Source of the DNA: Butyrivibrio sp. WCD3002 | GTDB taxonomy: Bacteria > Bacillota > Clostridia > Lachnospirales > Lachnospiraceae | Reading direction: 5' to 3' | Length of the DNA stretch: 64,000 nt | NCBI RefSeq assembly: GCF_000424265.1 | Contig: NZ_AUJO01000008.1 | Coordinates: 1-64,000, forward strand | Shown: one piece after another, positions 53,403 through 62,413 of the stretch | Layout of the letters: every line of letters begins with the position of its first letter | How positions within the stretch are numbered: the first letter of the stretch is position 1 | The notes under the pieces: model-generated | Databases searched by the model: none | What the model was told of the DNA's origin: nothing | Seen by the model: only the letters and a program-made list of their open reading frames with translations | Translations under genes and position numbers: made by a program

Positions 53403-54350
53403 TTACTTTATAAACTTAACATGAGATTCATCATAGGTTCTTCTATGGGTATTCTCTACCACCAGATTGCCAAGGAATCCTGTGGCAATAAACTGGAATC
53501 CTGCAATTATACACAGAACTCCGAGAGTAAGCAGCGGTCTGGTGCCAATTGCCTGTCCCATAAACCAAAGAACTGTAAGGAATAAGCAAATAACAAAGCC
53601 AACAAATGTAAGTCCTATTCCAACTCTTCCGAAGAAATACATAGGTCTGTCGGAATACTTAAGAAGGAATGTGGTAGTCATGGAATCAAGAAGTCCACGC
53701 ATGTAACGCTCCATACCATACTTTGAATGACCATGCTCTCTCTTGTGGTGAAGCACTGTTATCTCTGTGATACGGAAGCCTTTTCTGTGTGCCAGCACGG
53801 GAACATATCTGTGAAGCTCTCCGTACAGATCAAGAGAATCTATTACTTCCTTTCTGAAGCATTTAAATCCGCAGTCATGATCGTGAAGATATACTCCTGA
53901 AAGCTTCGATGTAACAGCATTGAAAAGCTTTGAAGGAAGTCTCTTCTCAGCTGAATCAAGACGATTCTTCTTCCATCCTACAACCAGGTCATAACCCTCA
54001 TCTATCTTTTCAATAAATCTCTGAAATTCATCGGGATCATCCTGAAGATCCGCATCCATTGTAAATACGATATCTCCTGTGACATGCTTAAATCCACAAT
54101 CAAGCGCAGGAGACTTACCAAAATTCTTCCTGAAAGATATCACATGTACATTGGGATCCTTATCAGCCAGCTCACACATTACTGCCTCTGTGTTATCGCT
54201 GCTGCCATCATTTACAAAAACAATCTCATACTCAGATATGAGCTGATTAGAAATCAACTTCTTTACGTTATCCAAAATTCTGCTATATAGTTCATTCAGT
54301 GAATCCTGCTCATTAAATGCAGGAACCAGAACCGAAACCTTACGATTCAA
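53403..54350 (-). CDS. GT2 polyprenyl-phosphate glycosyltransferase (GtrB/DPM-like)
   Basis: 315 residues. KVSVLVPAFNEQDSLNELYS, IVFVNDGSSDNTEAV and VFTMDADLQDDPDEF (DxD) with HDHDCGFKCFRKEV mark a GtrB-like synthase; two helices follow (about 230-285). It forms a polyprenyl-phosphate hexose for transfer outside the cell. The start is TTG (54350), with GGAGG about 9 bases upstream; no ATG fits. It diverges from the polysaccharide exporter. Confidence 0.9.
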   Translation of the reverse strand: MNRKVSVLVPAFNEQDSLNELYSRILDNVKKLISNQLISEYEIVFVNDGSSDNTEAVMCELADKDPNVHVISFRKNFGKSPALDCGFKHVTGDIVFTMDADLQDDPDEFQRFIEKIDEGYDLVVGWKKNRLDSAEKRLPSKLFNAVTSKLSGVYLHDHDCGFKCFRKEVIDSLDLYGELHRYVPVLAHRKGFRITEITVLHHKREHGHSKYGMERYMRGLLDSMTTTFLLKYSDRPMYFFGRVGIGLTFVGFVICLFLTVLWFMGQAIGTRPLLTLGVLCIIAGFQFIATGFLGNLVVENTHRRTYDESHVKFIK

Positions 54351-54368
54351 TAGAAAAGACCTCCTTAA

Positions 54369-54397
54369 TTGTCAAAAAAGCAATAAACTGATATTAT
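54369..54397 (+). promoter_or_regulatory. Promoter of the polysaccharide ABC exporter
   Basis: TTGTCA (54369-54374), 17 bases, TATTAT (54392-54397), about 47 bases before the exporter permease start. Confidence 0.78.
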
Positions 54398-54443
54398 ATT
54401 ATGTTGTCACATAGAAATTTGCAATAATTATTTGGTGTTATTT

Positions 54444-55235
54444 ATGCTCGAAAACTTAATTAAAAATAGGATTCATAAGTTTAAAAAATACAGATTTCTC
54501 TTTAGCGAATTGGTCAGCAGAGACTTTCAGCAGAAATATAAACGTACCATATTAGGCATGTTTTGGAGTATTCTTTCACCACTGCTCCATCTGCTTATAA
54601 TGAAGGTAGTGTTCACAGAGTTCTTTGGCAGAAGTACTCCGCATTATACAACTTACCTTTTCAGTGGAACATTAGTAATGTCTTACTACAAAGAATCAAC
54701 TCAGCATGGTATGCGGAGTCTGATGGAAAACCACAAGATCATTAGCAAGATAAATGTTCCGAAATATCTGTTCCTTTTTTCCAAAAATGTATCTTCGTTA
54801 GTAAACTTTGCATTGACCCTGAGTGTATACTTCCTGTTCTGTTTACTGGATGGAATACATTTCGGTCCCCATATGCTGGCACTTATATATCCCATAATAT
54901 GCCTCGCAATAATGAATATCGGAATTGGAATGATATTATCAGCGCTGTTTGTCTTTTTCAGAGATATTCAGTATTTTTATGAGTTATTTCTCACACTTCT
55001 CACTTATATGTCCGCAATATTCTATAGAATAGATAAATTCAGTCCGGAAACACAGAGACTGTTTTTGATAAATCCGGTGTTTGTTGTAATTAACTATTTT
55101 AGATCAGTGGTTATAGATGGCGTTATTCCTTCTCTTCCATATCACGGACTCATGCTGTTCTATTCACTGTTTTATCTGACTATTGGATGTATTATTTATA
55201 AGAAGTACAATACAGAATTTGTCTACTATTTTTAA
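54444..55235 (+). CDS. Polysaccharide ABC exporter permease (Wzm/TagG-like)
   Basis: 263 residues, six helices. FSELVSRDFQQKYKRTILGM and FWSILSPLLHLLIMKVVF are the signature N-terminal stretch of ABC-2 polysaccharide exporters. With the ATPase 11 bases downstream it moves a completed glycan across the membrane. The ATG at 54444 is taken; an in-frame GTG four codons earlier has no better site. Confidence 0.92.
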   Translation: MLENLIKNRIHKFKKYRFLFSELVSRDFQQKYKRTILGMFWSILSPLLHLLIMKVVFTEFFGRSTPHYTTYLFSGTLVMSYYKESTQHGMRSLMENHKIISKINVPKYLFLFSKNVSSLVNFALTLSVYFLFCLLDGIHFGPHMLALIYPIICLAIMNIGIGMILSALFVFFRDIQYFYELFLTLLTYMSAIFYRIDKFSPETQRLFLINPVFVVINYFRSVVIDGVIPSLPYHGLMLFYSLFYLTIGCIIYKKYNTEFVYYF

Positions 55236-55246
55236 GGTATTAAACT

Positions 55247-56179
55247 ATGATTACTGTTGAATGTAAAAACGTCGGTATTCGATATAAAACCGGTGATCTT
55301 AAATCCATTGGTTTGAAAGAATTTGTTATAAAAAAAATAACCAGAACCTATAGTGTCAAAGAGTTCTGGGCTAACAAAAATATCAATTTTTCCTTGGAAA
55401 AGGGAGATATGCTTGGAATCATCGGGTCTAATGGTGCAGGAAAAAGCACCCTGCTTAAAGCTATCACAGGTATTCTTATTCCCAAAAAAGGAACTATCAA
55501 AACAAAGGGTTCCATCGCTGCTCTTTTGGAGCTTGCAAGTGGTTTTGATAACGATATGACCGTAAGAGAAAACACCTACTTAAGAGGCGCTCTTCTTGGA
55601 TATACCAGGGAATTCCTTGATGAGAAGTATGATGAAATAATCTCCTTTGCCGAGCTTGAAAATTTCCAGGATCATTCCTTTAAACAATTATCAAGCGGTA
55701 TGAAGAGCAGGCTCGCTTTTTCTATAGCCTGTCTTGTAAGCCCTGATATCATCATCCTCGATGAAGTATTGAGTGTAGGTGATGGTGCATTCAAGAAAAA
55801 AAGCGGCGACAAGATGCGCGAAATACTCGGTCAGGGAATTACCGGAATGCTGGTTTCTCACAGCGCTTCCCAGGTCAGAGAGTTATGTAATAAAGTTCTC
55901 TGGCTTGATCATGGTAACCAGATTGCTTTCTCTGACGATGTCGAACTACTCATGAATGCCTATGAGGAATTCCTCATTACAAAAGAGCTTCCCAAAAACC
56001 ACGATGACATTGTAAAATTATCCGAAGCTTTCGAAAAAAGAATGGAAGAAAAAAGACTCGAGGAAGCGAAATCTGAAGCCGAAAAGCTTCAGGCAATACT
56101 TGAAGCCGGGGAAACAGAATCCTCCATTCAGGCTGCTGTTAATATATTAAAGAAAAACCGACCGGAACTTTTAGCCTAA
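55247..56179 (+). CDS. Polysaccharide ABC exporter ATPase (Wzt/TagH-like)
   Basis: 310 residues. Walker A GSNGAGKST (60-68), LSSGMKSRL signature and IIILDEVLSVGD Walker B. N-terminal layout is of Wzt/TagH. The C-terminal glycan-recognition domain of Wzt is absent; instead a short Glu/Lys-rich coiled coil (about 255-295) ends it, so export is probably not length- or cap-selective. Next gene is convergent after a terminator. Confidence 0.93.
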   Translation: MITVECKNVGIRYKTGDLKSIGLKEFVIKKITRTYSVKEFWANKNINFSLEKGDMLGIIGSNGAGKSTLLKAITGILIPKKGTIKTKGSIAALLELASGFDNDMTVRENTYLRGALLGYTREFLDEKYDEIISFAELENFQDHSFKQLSSGMKSRLAFSIACLVSPDIIILDEVLSVGDGAFKKKSGDKMREILGQGITGMLVSHSASQVRELCNKVLWLDHGNQIAFSDDVELLMNAYEEFLITKELPKNHDDIVKLSEAFEKRMEEKRLEEAKSEAEKLQAILEAGETESSIQAAVNILKKNRPELLA

Positions 56180-56188
56180 TATTACAAT

Positions 56189-56230
56189 AACCTTCACTCC
56201 ATGTATTCACATAGAGTGAAGGTTATTTTT
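56189..56230 (+). terminator. Terminator after the ABC exporter
   Basis: Perfect 11-base arms at 56189-56199 and 56214-56224, 14-base loop, then ATTTTTTT on the plus strand. Confidence 0.9.
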
Positions 56231-58027
56231 TTACTTAAATAGCTTTCTTTCCAAAGCTCGTAACACTTTTCTATAAGTATTATTTTTTGGCCTGTACCTC
56301 TTACTTTGAGCTATCGGCTTAAGCGAAAACAAAGAGCTGATGGCGTCCTCATATTTGTCAGTTCCCGTACTGTTTGATTCCTGTACTGCCTTATCCGCAA
56401 GATAAATTGCGATACCAGCATTTGCCATAACATATTTATGGAATTCAGTATTATTTATCGCATAGCAGATATGCTTATATAACTTTTTACCATACAGTCT
56501 GTTTATAGTATCTTTAATATCATAGGAATAAAACATATCCTCAAGCTTATCAAATATCTGTTGTTCCTCTATCAGAGGTCTTGTTGATGAAACGGTATTA
56601 TTATCCGCTACCTTTGTAGTCTTTTCTTCCTTCTTTAATATTCTCTTGTACTCATATGGATATCTGTTATTTATGCTCTCAGCATATGCGATTGTTTCCG
56701 GGGCAATAGTTCTGCCACCCTGAATAGGAAAATCCAGTATTCCTTTTCCATATCTGATGTATATCAGCGCCATAAGCAGATTGCCATCATTACATTCACC
56801 TGATGACAGTTTTAATTTTTGAAGATCAGGATCCAGGCACGGACACATCTGATAATTGCCACCAATATAATCATCGTAAATTGGTTTACCAAAATGCACA
56901 CTATTCCTGGTCTCTCTATACATATATCTTGTGAGATCATACTCTGCCACTTCTCTTCCGGCATTTCTGTATTTATCCACGGTGGATTTATATGCATCAT
57001 CTACCAAGCTGATTATTGAAGCTGAAACCTCAGGCCTTAGTGAATGAGGCAGCTCTTTTGCCTTATTTGTTTCGCGCCTGATATATACGTTTTTCTGTGG
57101 CCACCCTCCGGAACGCATAGTACCTCCTCCGGCGCCACTAAAATAAAAGCCTCTATGGTCCGCACTATGCTGCTTCCAATGCATTTCTTTATGAAATCCA
57201 AGCTGATTATTGAACGAGATATTAAATATTTCCTCCATTGTATTATTGGAGTAATCAACTTTACTCTGAGGATCTGTATTTAAGGAAAAACCAAATTTTT
57301 CAGCAATCTGAGACGCTATCTTAAAATCTTCAGAATGGGAATACAGATTATCTGTATTTGATTGAATTCTTATTTTAGCGAGGTTAATATCAGGATGCAA
57401 AAAGAGCGTCAATACAATTCTTGTATCAAATCCTCCCGACAGATCAACCTTTACACTCTCTCCTCTGCAAATTAGTCCATGTATTAAGCTTGTCCACTTT
57501 TCATACCAGCGGTCTAAGAGCTCTATTCCTTCCTTAGCACCTATATCTACGGTATTCTCCTGAAGTGGAAGCATTTTTGTTGAAACGCTTTTTGTTTTAG
57601 TGTCTATATATACTTCAACGCTTCTGTCTAATCTTTTTATTTCATTTATCAGAGTCTCAGAAAAAGCGAAGGTGCAAATACCTTTAGAAAGAAATGCATC
57701 CGCAAACCTTTTGTTCAAGGACAACTTTCCAACAGTTTTAACTCTGTCGACAAGCATCCAAAATGAATTGGAAATTGCAAAGTAACCACCCTCAGAAAAA
57801 TAGTACAGGCCATGGCTCCCTAATGAATCCTGCTGAATTACTATCTGTTCGCCTCTTCTTACAATGTTTACATAGGAACCTTCTCCGGATAATTCCCTGT
57901 CATTCAAATTATCATTAGTAACAAGACAATTATCTATGATTGAAAATCCATATAGATACGGTTCCGTCTTTTCAAGCGAATCAGAATCTATAACAAAAAA
58001 ATACTTTTCTTTCGTAAAGTTGCTCAT
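56231..58027 (-). CDS. AsnB-like protein, paralogue 3 of a tandem triplet
   Basis: 598 residues. Residues about 45-92 follow the N-terminal Ntn fold of AsnB (QQDSLGSHGLYYFSEGGYFA) but no Cys2 exists, so no glutaminase. Residues about 165-310 resemble the ATP-pyrophosphatase domain: DLSGGFDTRIVL (PP-loop, SGGFDTR 197-203, where AsnB has SGGLDS), EDFKIASQIAEKFGF, and SGAGGGTMRSGG (298-308) in place of GDGGDELFGG. It probably adenylates a carboxylate, but the nucleophile and substrate are unknown. RBS AAGGAG. It is 8 bases after paralogue 2. C-terminus is helical and basic. Confidence 0.7.
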   Translation of the reverse strand: MSNFTKEKYFFVIDSDSLEKTEPYLYGFSIIDNCLVTNDNLNDRELSGEGSYVNIVRRGEQIVIQQDSLGSHGLYYFSEGGYFAISNSFWMLVDRVKTVGKLSLNKRFADAFLSKGICTFAFSETLINEIKRLDRSVEVYIDTKTKSVSTKMLPLQENTVDIGAKEGIELLDRWYEKWTSLIHGLICRGESVKVDLSGGFDTRIVLTLFLHPDINLAKIRIQSNTDNLYSHSEDFKIASQIAEKFGFSLNTDPQSKVDYSNNTMEEIFNISFNNQLGFHKEMHWKQHSADHRGFYFSGAGGGTMRSGGWPQKNVYIRRETNKAKELPHSLRPEVSASIISLVDDAYKSTVDKYRNAGREVAEYDLTRYMYRETRNSVHFGKPIYDDYIGGNYQMCPCLDPDLQKLKLSSGECNDGNLLMALIYIRYGKGILDFPIQGGRTIAPETIAYAESINNRYPYEYKRILKKEEKTTKVADNNTVSSTRPLIEEQQIFDKLEDMFYSYDIKDTINRLYGKKLYKHICYAINNTEFHKYVMANAGIAIYLADKAVQESNSTGTDKYEDAISSLFSLKPIAQSKRYRPKNNTYRKVLRALERKLFK

Positions 58028-58035
58028 GGTACTCC

Positions 58036-59841
58036 TTATTTTATTTTTTTGAGAATTTTTCTTTCAAAAAAGCGCAAGGCTTTTCTGTAGATATTGTTTT
58101 TGGGTCTGTACCTCTTATCTTGAGCTATCTGCCTAAGAGAAAATAACGAACTGATGGAATCCTCATATTTGTCAGTTTCCACACCGTTTGATTCCTGTAC
58201 TGCCTTATCTGCAAGATATATAGCAATTGAAGCATATGCCAAAGAGTATTTATGATACCCCGTGTTTGTTATTGCATAGCATATATACTTATACAATTTC
58301 TTTCCATAAAGCTTTTCTATAGTATCCTTTATTTCATATGAATAAAAGATATCTTCAACCTTATCAAAAACCTGCTTTTTATCTACCGAAGGATTTTCTG
58401 AAAGGTTGACACTGTCATTTACAGTCCTGACAGTTCTTGCAGTCTTTTCCGATATTTTCTTAAAATCATAAGGATACTTGTTATTTATACTTTCCGCGTA
58501 TGCTATTGTGTCCGGCTTGATACTTCTGCCACCCTGAATAGGAAAATCTATTATTCCTCTTCCGTATCTAATAAATACCAGCGCCATAAGCAAATCTGCA
58601 TCCAGACAATCGCCCGAATACAGCTTCAGTTTTTGGAAATCAGGGTCAAGTAAAGGACACATCTTATATCGTGATCCTAAATAACTGTCGTAGATCGACT
58701 TTCCAAAATGCACAGCATTCCTTGTTTCCCTGTACATAAATCTGGTGAACTCATCATCAGACAGCTCTCTGCCGGCATTTCTGTATTTATCTACAGTTAG
58801 TCTGCAGGCATCTTCGACTATATTTTCTACAGATTCTGACACCGTCTCATCTATTGGCCAGGGAATATCTTTAGCCTTGTTGAGCTCATTGCTTATCAGT
58901 TCGCTTTGTTTACTGCAATATCCTCCGCGTATAGTAGCGCCGCCGGAGCCACTAAACTGATAATCTCCGGGAATGGATTTTTTAAACTTCCATTGCATTT
59001 CTTTATGAAATCCAAGTTTGTTATAAAATGCAATATTAAGAATATCCTCAACTGTATTGTTGGAGGACTTAACCGCATTATTGCAATCCTTATTCAAGAC
59101 AAATCCATACTTTTCAGCAATCTGAGATGCAATCTTAAAATCCTCCGGATGTGTATAGAGTTTATCCGAATTCGAATTAATTCTTATTTTGCCAAGATTA
59201 ATATCAGGATGTAAAAACAGGGTAAATACTATTCTGGTATCGAAGCCTCCTGACAGATCAGCTGTTACACTATCTCCATCACTGATGAGATCATGTATCA
59301 GATTAGTCCACTTTTCATACCAATGGTCCAGCAACCCCATACCTTCCTTAGTGTCTAAATCTACGGTATTTTCAACCAGTGGACACATATTTGTTTTGGC
59401 TGTTTTAGACTTAATATCTATATGAACTTCTATGCTTCTGTCTAATCTTGTTATCTCGTTAATAAGGGTATCAGAAAAAGAATATGTACAAATACCCCTT
59501 GAAAGAGATGCGTCTGTACATCTTTTGTTTAGTGATAGTTTTGAGACAGTCTTAACCCTGTCTGCAAGCATCCAGAACGAGTTTGATATAGCAAAGTAAC
59601 CCTCCTTGAGAAAAAAGTAAAGTCCCTGACTCCCCATCGAATCCTGCTGAATAACAATCCGATCTTCATTTCTGATTATATTTACATAGGATCCTTCTCC
59701 GGATAATTCTCTTCCATTCAGGTTATCATTCGTGACCACAGAACTATCCACTATTGAGAAACCGTACAGATGCGATTTCACATTATCAAGTGACTCGGAA
59801 TCTATGACAAAAAAATACTCTTCTTTTCTAAAATTATTCAT
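58036..59841 (-). CDS. AsnB-like protein, paralogue 2 of a tandem triplet
   Basis: 601 residues, closely similar throughout to its neighbours: same N-terminal YFFVIDSESLDN block, SGEGSYVN, SGGFDTR in the PP-loop, FSGSGGATIRGG in the GDGGDE position and a shared C-terminal RYRPKNNIYRKALRFFERK. The region about 450-500 varies most. No Cys2. GAGG precedes the ATG. It is coupled to paralogue 3 and follows paralogue 1 by 23 bases, all on one transcript. Function unknown; see findings. Confidence 0.7.
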   Translation of the reverse strand: MNNFRKEEYFFVIDSESLDNVKSHLYGFSIVDSSVVTNDNLNGRELSGEGSYVNIIRNEDRIVIQQDSMGSQGLYFFLKEGYFAISNSFWMLADRVKTVSKLSLNKRCTDASLSRGICTYSFSDTLINEITRLDRSIEVHIDIKSKTAKTNMCPLVENTVDLDTKEGMGLLDHWYEKWTNLIHDLISDGDSVTADLSGGFDTRIVFTLFLHPDINLGKIRINSNSDKLYTHPEDFKIASQIAEKYGFVLNKDCNNAVKSSNNTVEDILNIAFYNKLGFHKEMQWKFKKSIPGDYQFSGSGGATIRGGYCSKQSELISNELNKAKDIPWPIDETVSESVENIVEDACRLTVDKYRNAGRELSDDEFTRFMYRETRNAVHFGKSIYDSYLGSRYKMCPLLDPDFQKLKLYSGDCLDADLLMALVFIRYGRGIIDFPIQGGRSIKPDTIAYAESINNKYPYDFKKISEKTARTVRTVNDSVNLSENPSVDKKQVFDKVEDIFYSYEIKDTIEKLYGKKLYKYICYAITNTGYHKYSLAYASIAIYLADKAVQESNGVETDKYEDSISSLFSLRQIAQDKRYRPKNNIYRKALRFFERKILKKIK

Positions 59842-59864
59842 AATGCATTCCTCATATTACATTC

Positions 59865-61655
59865 CTATAATAACCTTTCAAGAAATCTGACTGATTTTCT
59901 TAAAATATTGTTCTTTGGTCTGTATCTCAAATTTTCATCTATTGGTCTGAGTAAATTCAAAGAACTGATAGAATCTGCCCCTTCTTCACCATTACGATTC
60001 CCTGAATCCTTCACAGCTTTATCTGCCAAATATACTGACAGTGCAAAATATGCCATGGCATATTTATGATATCCGGCATTAGTAAGTGCATAGCACATAT
60101 TCTTATACATTTTTCTTCCATACAATTTTTCAACTACATCTCTTATTTCATGGGAATAAAATAAATCGTCTACCTTTTTATTTACTTCCTTAAGCTGTAT
60201 CTGCGGATTCTGTGCACTATCTGATTGGATGGATGCAGCTCGTCCATCTACTTTACTTACTTCCTTTAGTTTCTTTAATTCATATGGATACCTGGTGTTT
60301 ACACTTTCAGCATAGGCTATTGTCTCAGGCTTAATACTTCTTCCGCCCTGCACAGGACAGTCGATTATTCCCCTTCCGTATCTTATATAAACCATGGCCA
60401 TCAGAAGGTCACCGTCTGTACATTCATCGCTTGAAAGTTTAATTTTCTGAAAATCAGGATCCAAAAGCGGACACATCTTATACCTTCCACCCATGAAGTT
60501 ATCATAAATAGACTTCCCAAAATGCGCACCGTTCCTGGTTTCCCTATACATAAATCTGGTAAGGTCGGCATCAGGTATCTCTCTCCCTGCTCTTCTGTAT
60601 TTTTCCACAGTCAGCTTGCAGGCATCCTCAAGTAAGCTGCCTATAGAAGCATCAACCTCTTTCTTTAGCTTTCCCGGTATGTCCTTTGACATGTTTTTTT
60701 CATTATTTATAAGAACGCTTTTTTCACGACAAAAACCTGAACGAATAGTTGCTCCGCCGGCTCCGCTAAACTGATATCCCCTTCGAGAAGCTGTCTTTAG
60801 CTTCCATTGCATTTCTTTATGAAATCCAAGCTTGTTATAAAATGCAATATTCAGGATATCCTCCATCGAATTATTGAAATGGCATCCGGATGTTTTTATT
60901 TCCCTGTTCAATGAAAATCCGTACTTTTCAGCGATCTGTGATGCGATTTTAAAGTCTTCCTCATGGGTATGCAATTTATCAGAATTTGAATTTATCCTTA
61001 TCTTACTCAGATCGATATCAGGATGTAAAAAGAGCGTGAACACCATTCTGGTATCAAAACCGCCTGACAAATCAACAGTAATAGCTTCATCATTAGCTAT
61101 AAGTGTATATATGAGACTTGTCCATTTTTCGTACCAGCGATCCAGAAGCTCTATTCCTTCTCTGCTGCTGATATCTACTGTATTTTCATCAAGCACACAC
61201 ATTCTTTCCGATATTTTCCCGGTAGGAATATCTATTATTATCTCAGCACTTCTGTCAATTTTACCGATCTCATTAATAAGCGTTTCAGAAAATGAATATG
61301 TGCAAACATCGCTAGCCAGAAAAGCATTCGCATATTTTCTGTTAAAAGACAGCTTGCCATGAGTTTTTGCCCTGTCCGCAAGCATCCAGAAGGAGTTTGA
61401 TACAGCAAAATAATTCCCATCAGAATACAGGTACAATCCCTGACTCCCCAGTAAATCCTGCTGTATTACTATTTCCTTTTCATTTCTTATTACATTTATA
61501 TACGAGCCTTCACCGGATAATACTTTATTTCCCAGATTCTCATCAGTAACTATATTACTTTCCACCAAAGAAAACCCATATAAGCGTGATTGTGTATTCT
61601 CAAGTGAATCCGAATCTATAATAAAAAAATAATCTTCTTTCTGAAAAATATTCAT
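59865..61655 (-). CDS. AsnB-like protein, paralogue 1 of a tandem triplet
   Basis: 596 residues from MNIFQKEDYFFIIDSDSLEN. It has the same organisation as the two downstream paralogues: Ntn-like N-terminus without Cys2, DLSGGFDTRMVFTLFLHPD and FSGAGGATIRSG. C-terminal RYRPKNNILRKSVRFLER. The ATG at 61655 aligns with the starts of the paralogues; the ORF upstream extends 12 codons without support. Promoter at 61696-61724. First gene of the triplet, divergent from the giant inverted repeat. Confidence 0.7.
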   Translation of the reverse strand: MNIFQKEDYFFIIDSDSLENTQSRLYGFSLVESNIVTDENLGNKVLSGEGSYINVIRNEKEIVIQQDLLGSQGLYLYSDGNYFAVSNSFWMLADRAKTHGKLSFNRKYANAFLASDVCTYSFSETLINEIGKIDRSAEIIIDIPTGKISERMCVLDENTVDISSREGIELLDRWYEKWTSLIYTLIANDEAITVDLSGGFDTRMVFTLFLHPDIDLSKIRINSNSDKLHTHEEDFKIASQIAEKYGFSLNREIKTSGCHFNNSMEDILNIAFYNKLGFHKEMQWKLKTASRRGYQFSGAGGATIRSGFCREKSVLINNEKNMSKDIPGKLKKEVDASIGSLLEDACKLTVEKYRRAGREIPDADLTRFMYRETRNGAHFGKSIYDNFMGGRYKMCPLLDPDFQKIKLSSDECTDGDLLMAMVYIRYGRGIIDCPVQGGRSIKPETIAYAESVNTRYPYELKKLKEVSKVDGRAASIQSDSAQNPQIQLKEVNKKVDDLFYSHEIRDVVEKLYGRKMYKNMCYALTNAGYHKYAMAYFALSVYLADKAVKDSGNRNGEEGADSISSLNLLRPIDENLRYRPKNNILRKSVRFLERLL

Positions 61656-61695
61656 AATGATCTGCTTTAATCCTCCCAAAAGATACAGCAACTAA

Positions 61696-61724
61696 AGAAT
61701 AACACCAATCCAATTTACCTGCAA
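61696..61724 (-). promoter_or_regulatory. Promoter of the AsnB-like triplet
   Basis: Minus strand: TTGCAG at 61719-61724, 17-base spacer, TATTCT at 61696-61701, about 40 bases before the first gene. Confidence 0.6.
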
Positions 61725-61734
61725 TCTGACAAAC

Positions 61735-61764
61735 TTGTTGCAACAAAATGTCGTATGGTATAAT
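61735..61764 (+). promoter_or_regulatory. Extended -10 promoter at the edge of the giant inverted repeat
   Basis: TTGTTG (61735-61740), 18 bases, and TGG-TATAAT (61756-61764). The -35 is part of the perfect palindrome TTGTTGCAACAA (61735-61746), a possible operator shared with the divergent triplet. Predicted start near 61771, exactly at the first base of the repeat. Confidence 0.7.
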
Positions 61765-61770
61765 GTCAAT

Positions 61771-62392
61771 GCTTTACTAAAACTTCCCATACCTGAAAGG
61801 AAAAGAAACCCGGGCTCTCTGCGGCTTCAAATACAAAAACTTCGGCCCGGCCCATAGGGTCACGCAGGCTTTTTCCTTCCGTGCCTCAGGGCATTCCAAA
61901 ATCTTTCACTGGTTATAAGCATGTGTGATTTTGCATAACTCGTTTATTTTCGAGCGATGGCACGGACTGCATACAGTCATTTCGAGTCTCTATAGCTGAG
62001 TGATGATTATTCTTATGCCCATAAGCATCCATTGTCCGCGCGAAGAAAGTGTTTGAGCGAGGGCTTTCTGTTATGTAAAGGTTTTGCTATAGTCTTATTA
62101 GAAGCCCTTGCGAGTTTCTTTTGAAGCGCGCATTACAATGGGTGCATGGGCATTAGAATAATCTCGCGAAGATAACGAGACTCGAAATAACTGTATACAG
62201 GCTACGCTATCGCCCGAAAACAAACTCAGACATGTTGCAAAATCACACATATAACCAGTGAAAGATTTTGGAATTTCGGCAGAGGAAGGAAAAAGCCTGC
62301 GTGACCCTGCGGGCCGGAGCTGATTTTTTCCAGAAAGCCGCAGAGAGCCCGAGTTTCTTATTATATTCGGTATAGTAAGGTTTAGTGCTTTA
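61771..62392 (+). repeat. Giant imperfect inverted repeat (about 620 bp), probable hairpin RNA
   Basis: Left arm about 61771-62066, right arm about 62102-62392, centre about 62084. Matching blocks are 61811-61827 with 62335-62351 (17 of 17), 61856-61880 with 62284-62308 (25 of 25), 61893-61917 with 62250-62274 (25 of 25), 61921-61935 with 62236-62250 (15 of 15), 61971-61990 with 62177-62196 (19 of 20) and 62006-62020 with 62148-62162 (14 of 15); the core is 62061-62066 with 62102-62107. Between them the arms differ. No ORF. It lies between a promoter and the GT2 ribosome site. Confidence 0.85.
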
Positions 62393-62413
62393 TTAAAAAC
62401 ATGAGGTAAACAT

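Noticed and set aside
61771..62392. Giant repeat as a known large RNA such as ROOL, GOLLD or OLE
   Set aside because: Those RNAs have many separate helices; this is one long foldback with continuous arm matching. I cannot run a covariance search, so identity is left open.
61771..62392. Giant repeat as an ordinary terminator or insertion-sequence ends
   Set aside because: Arms are some 290 bases, no transposase lies between them, and no T-run follows.
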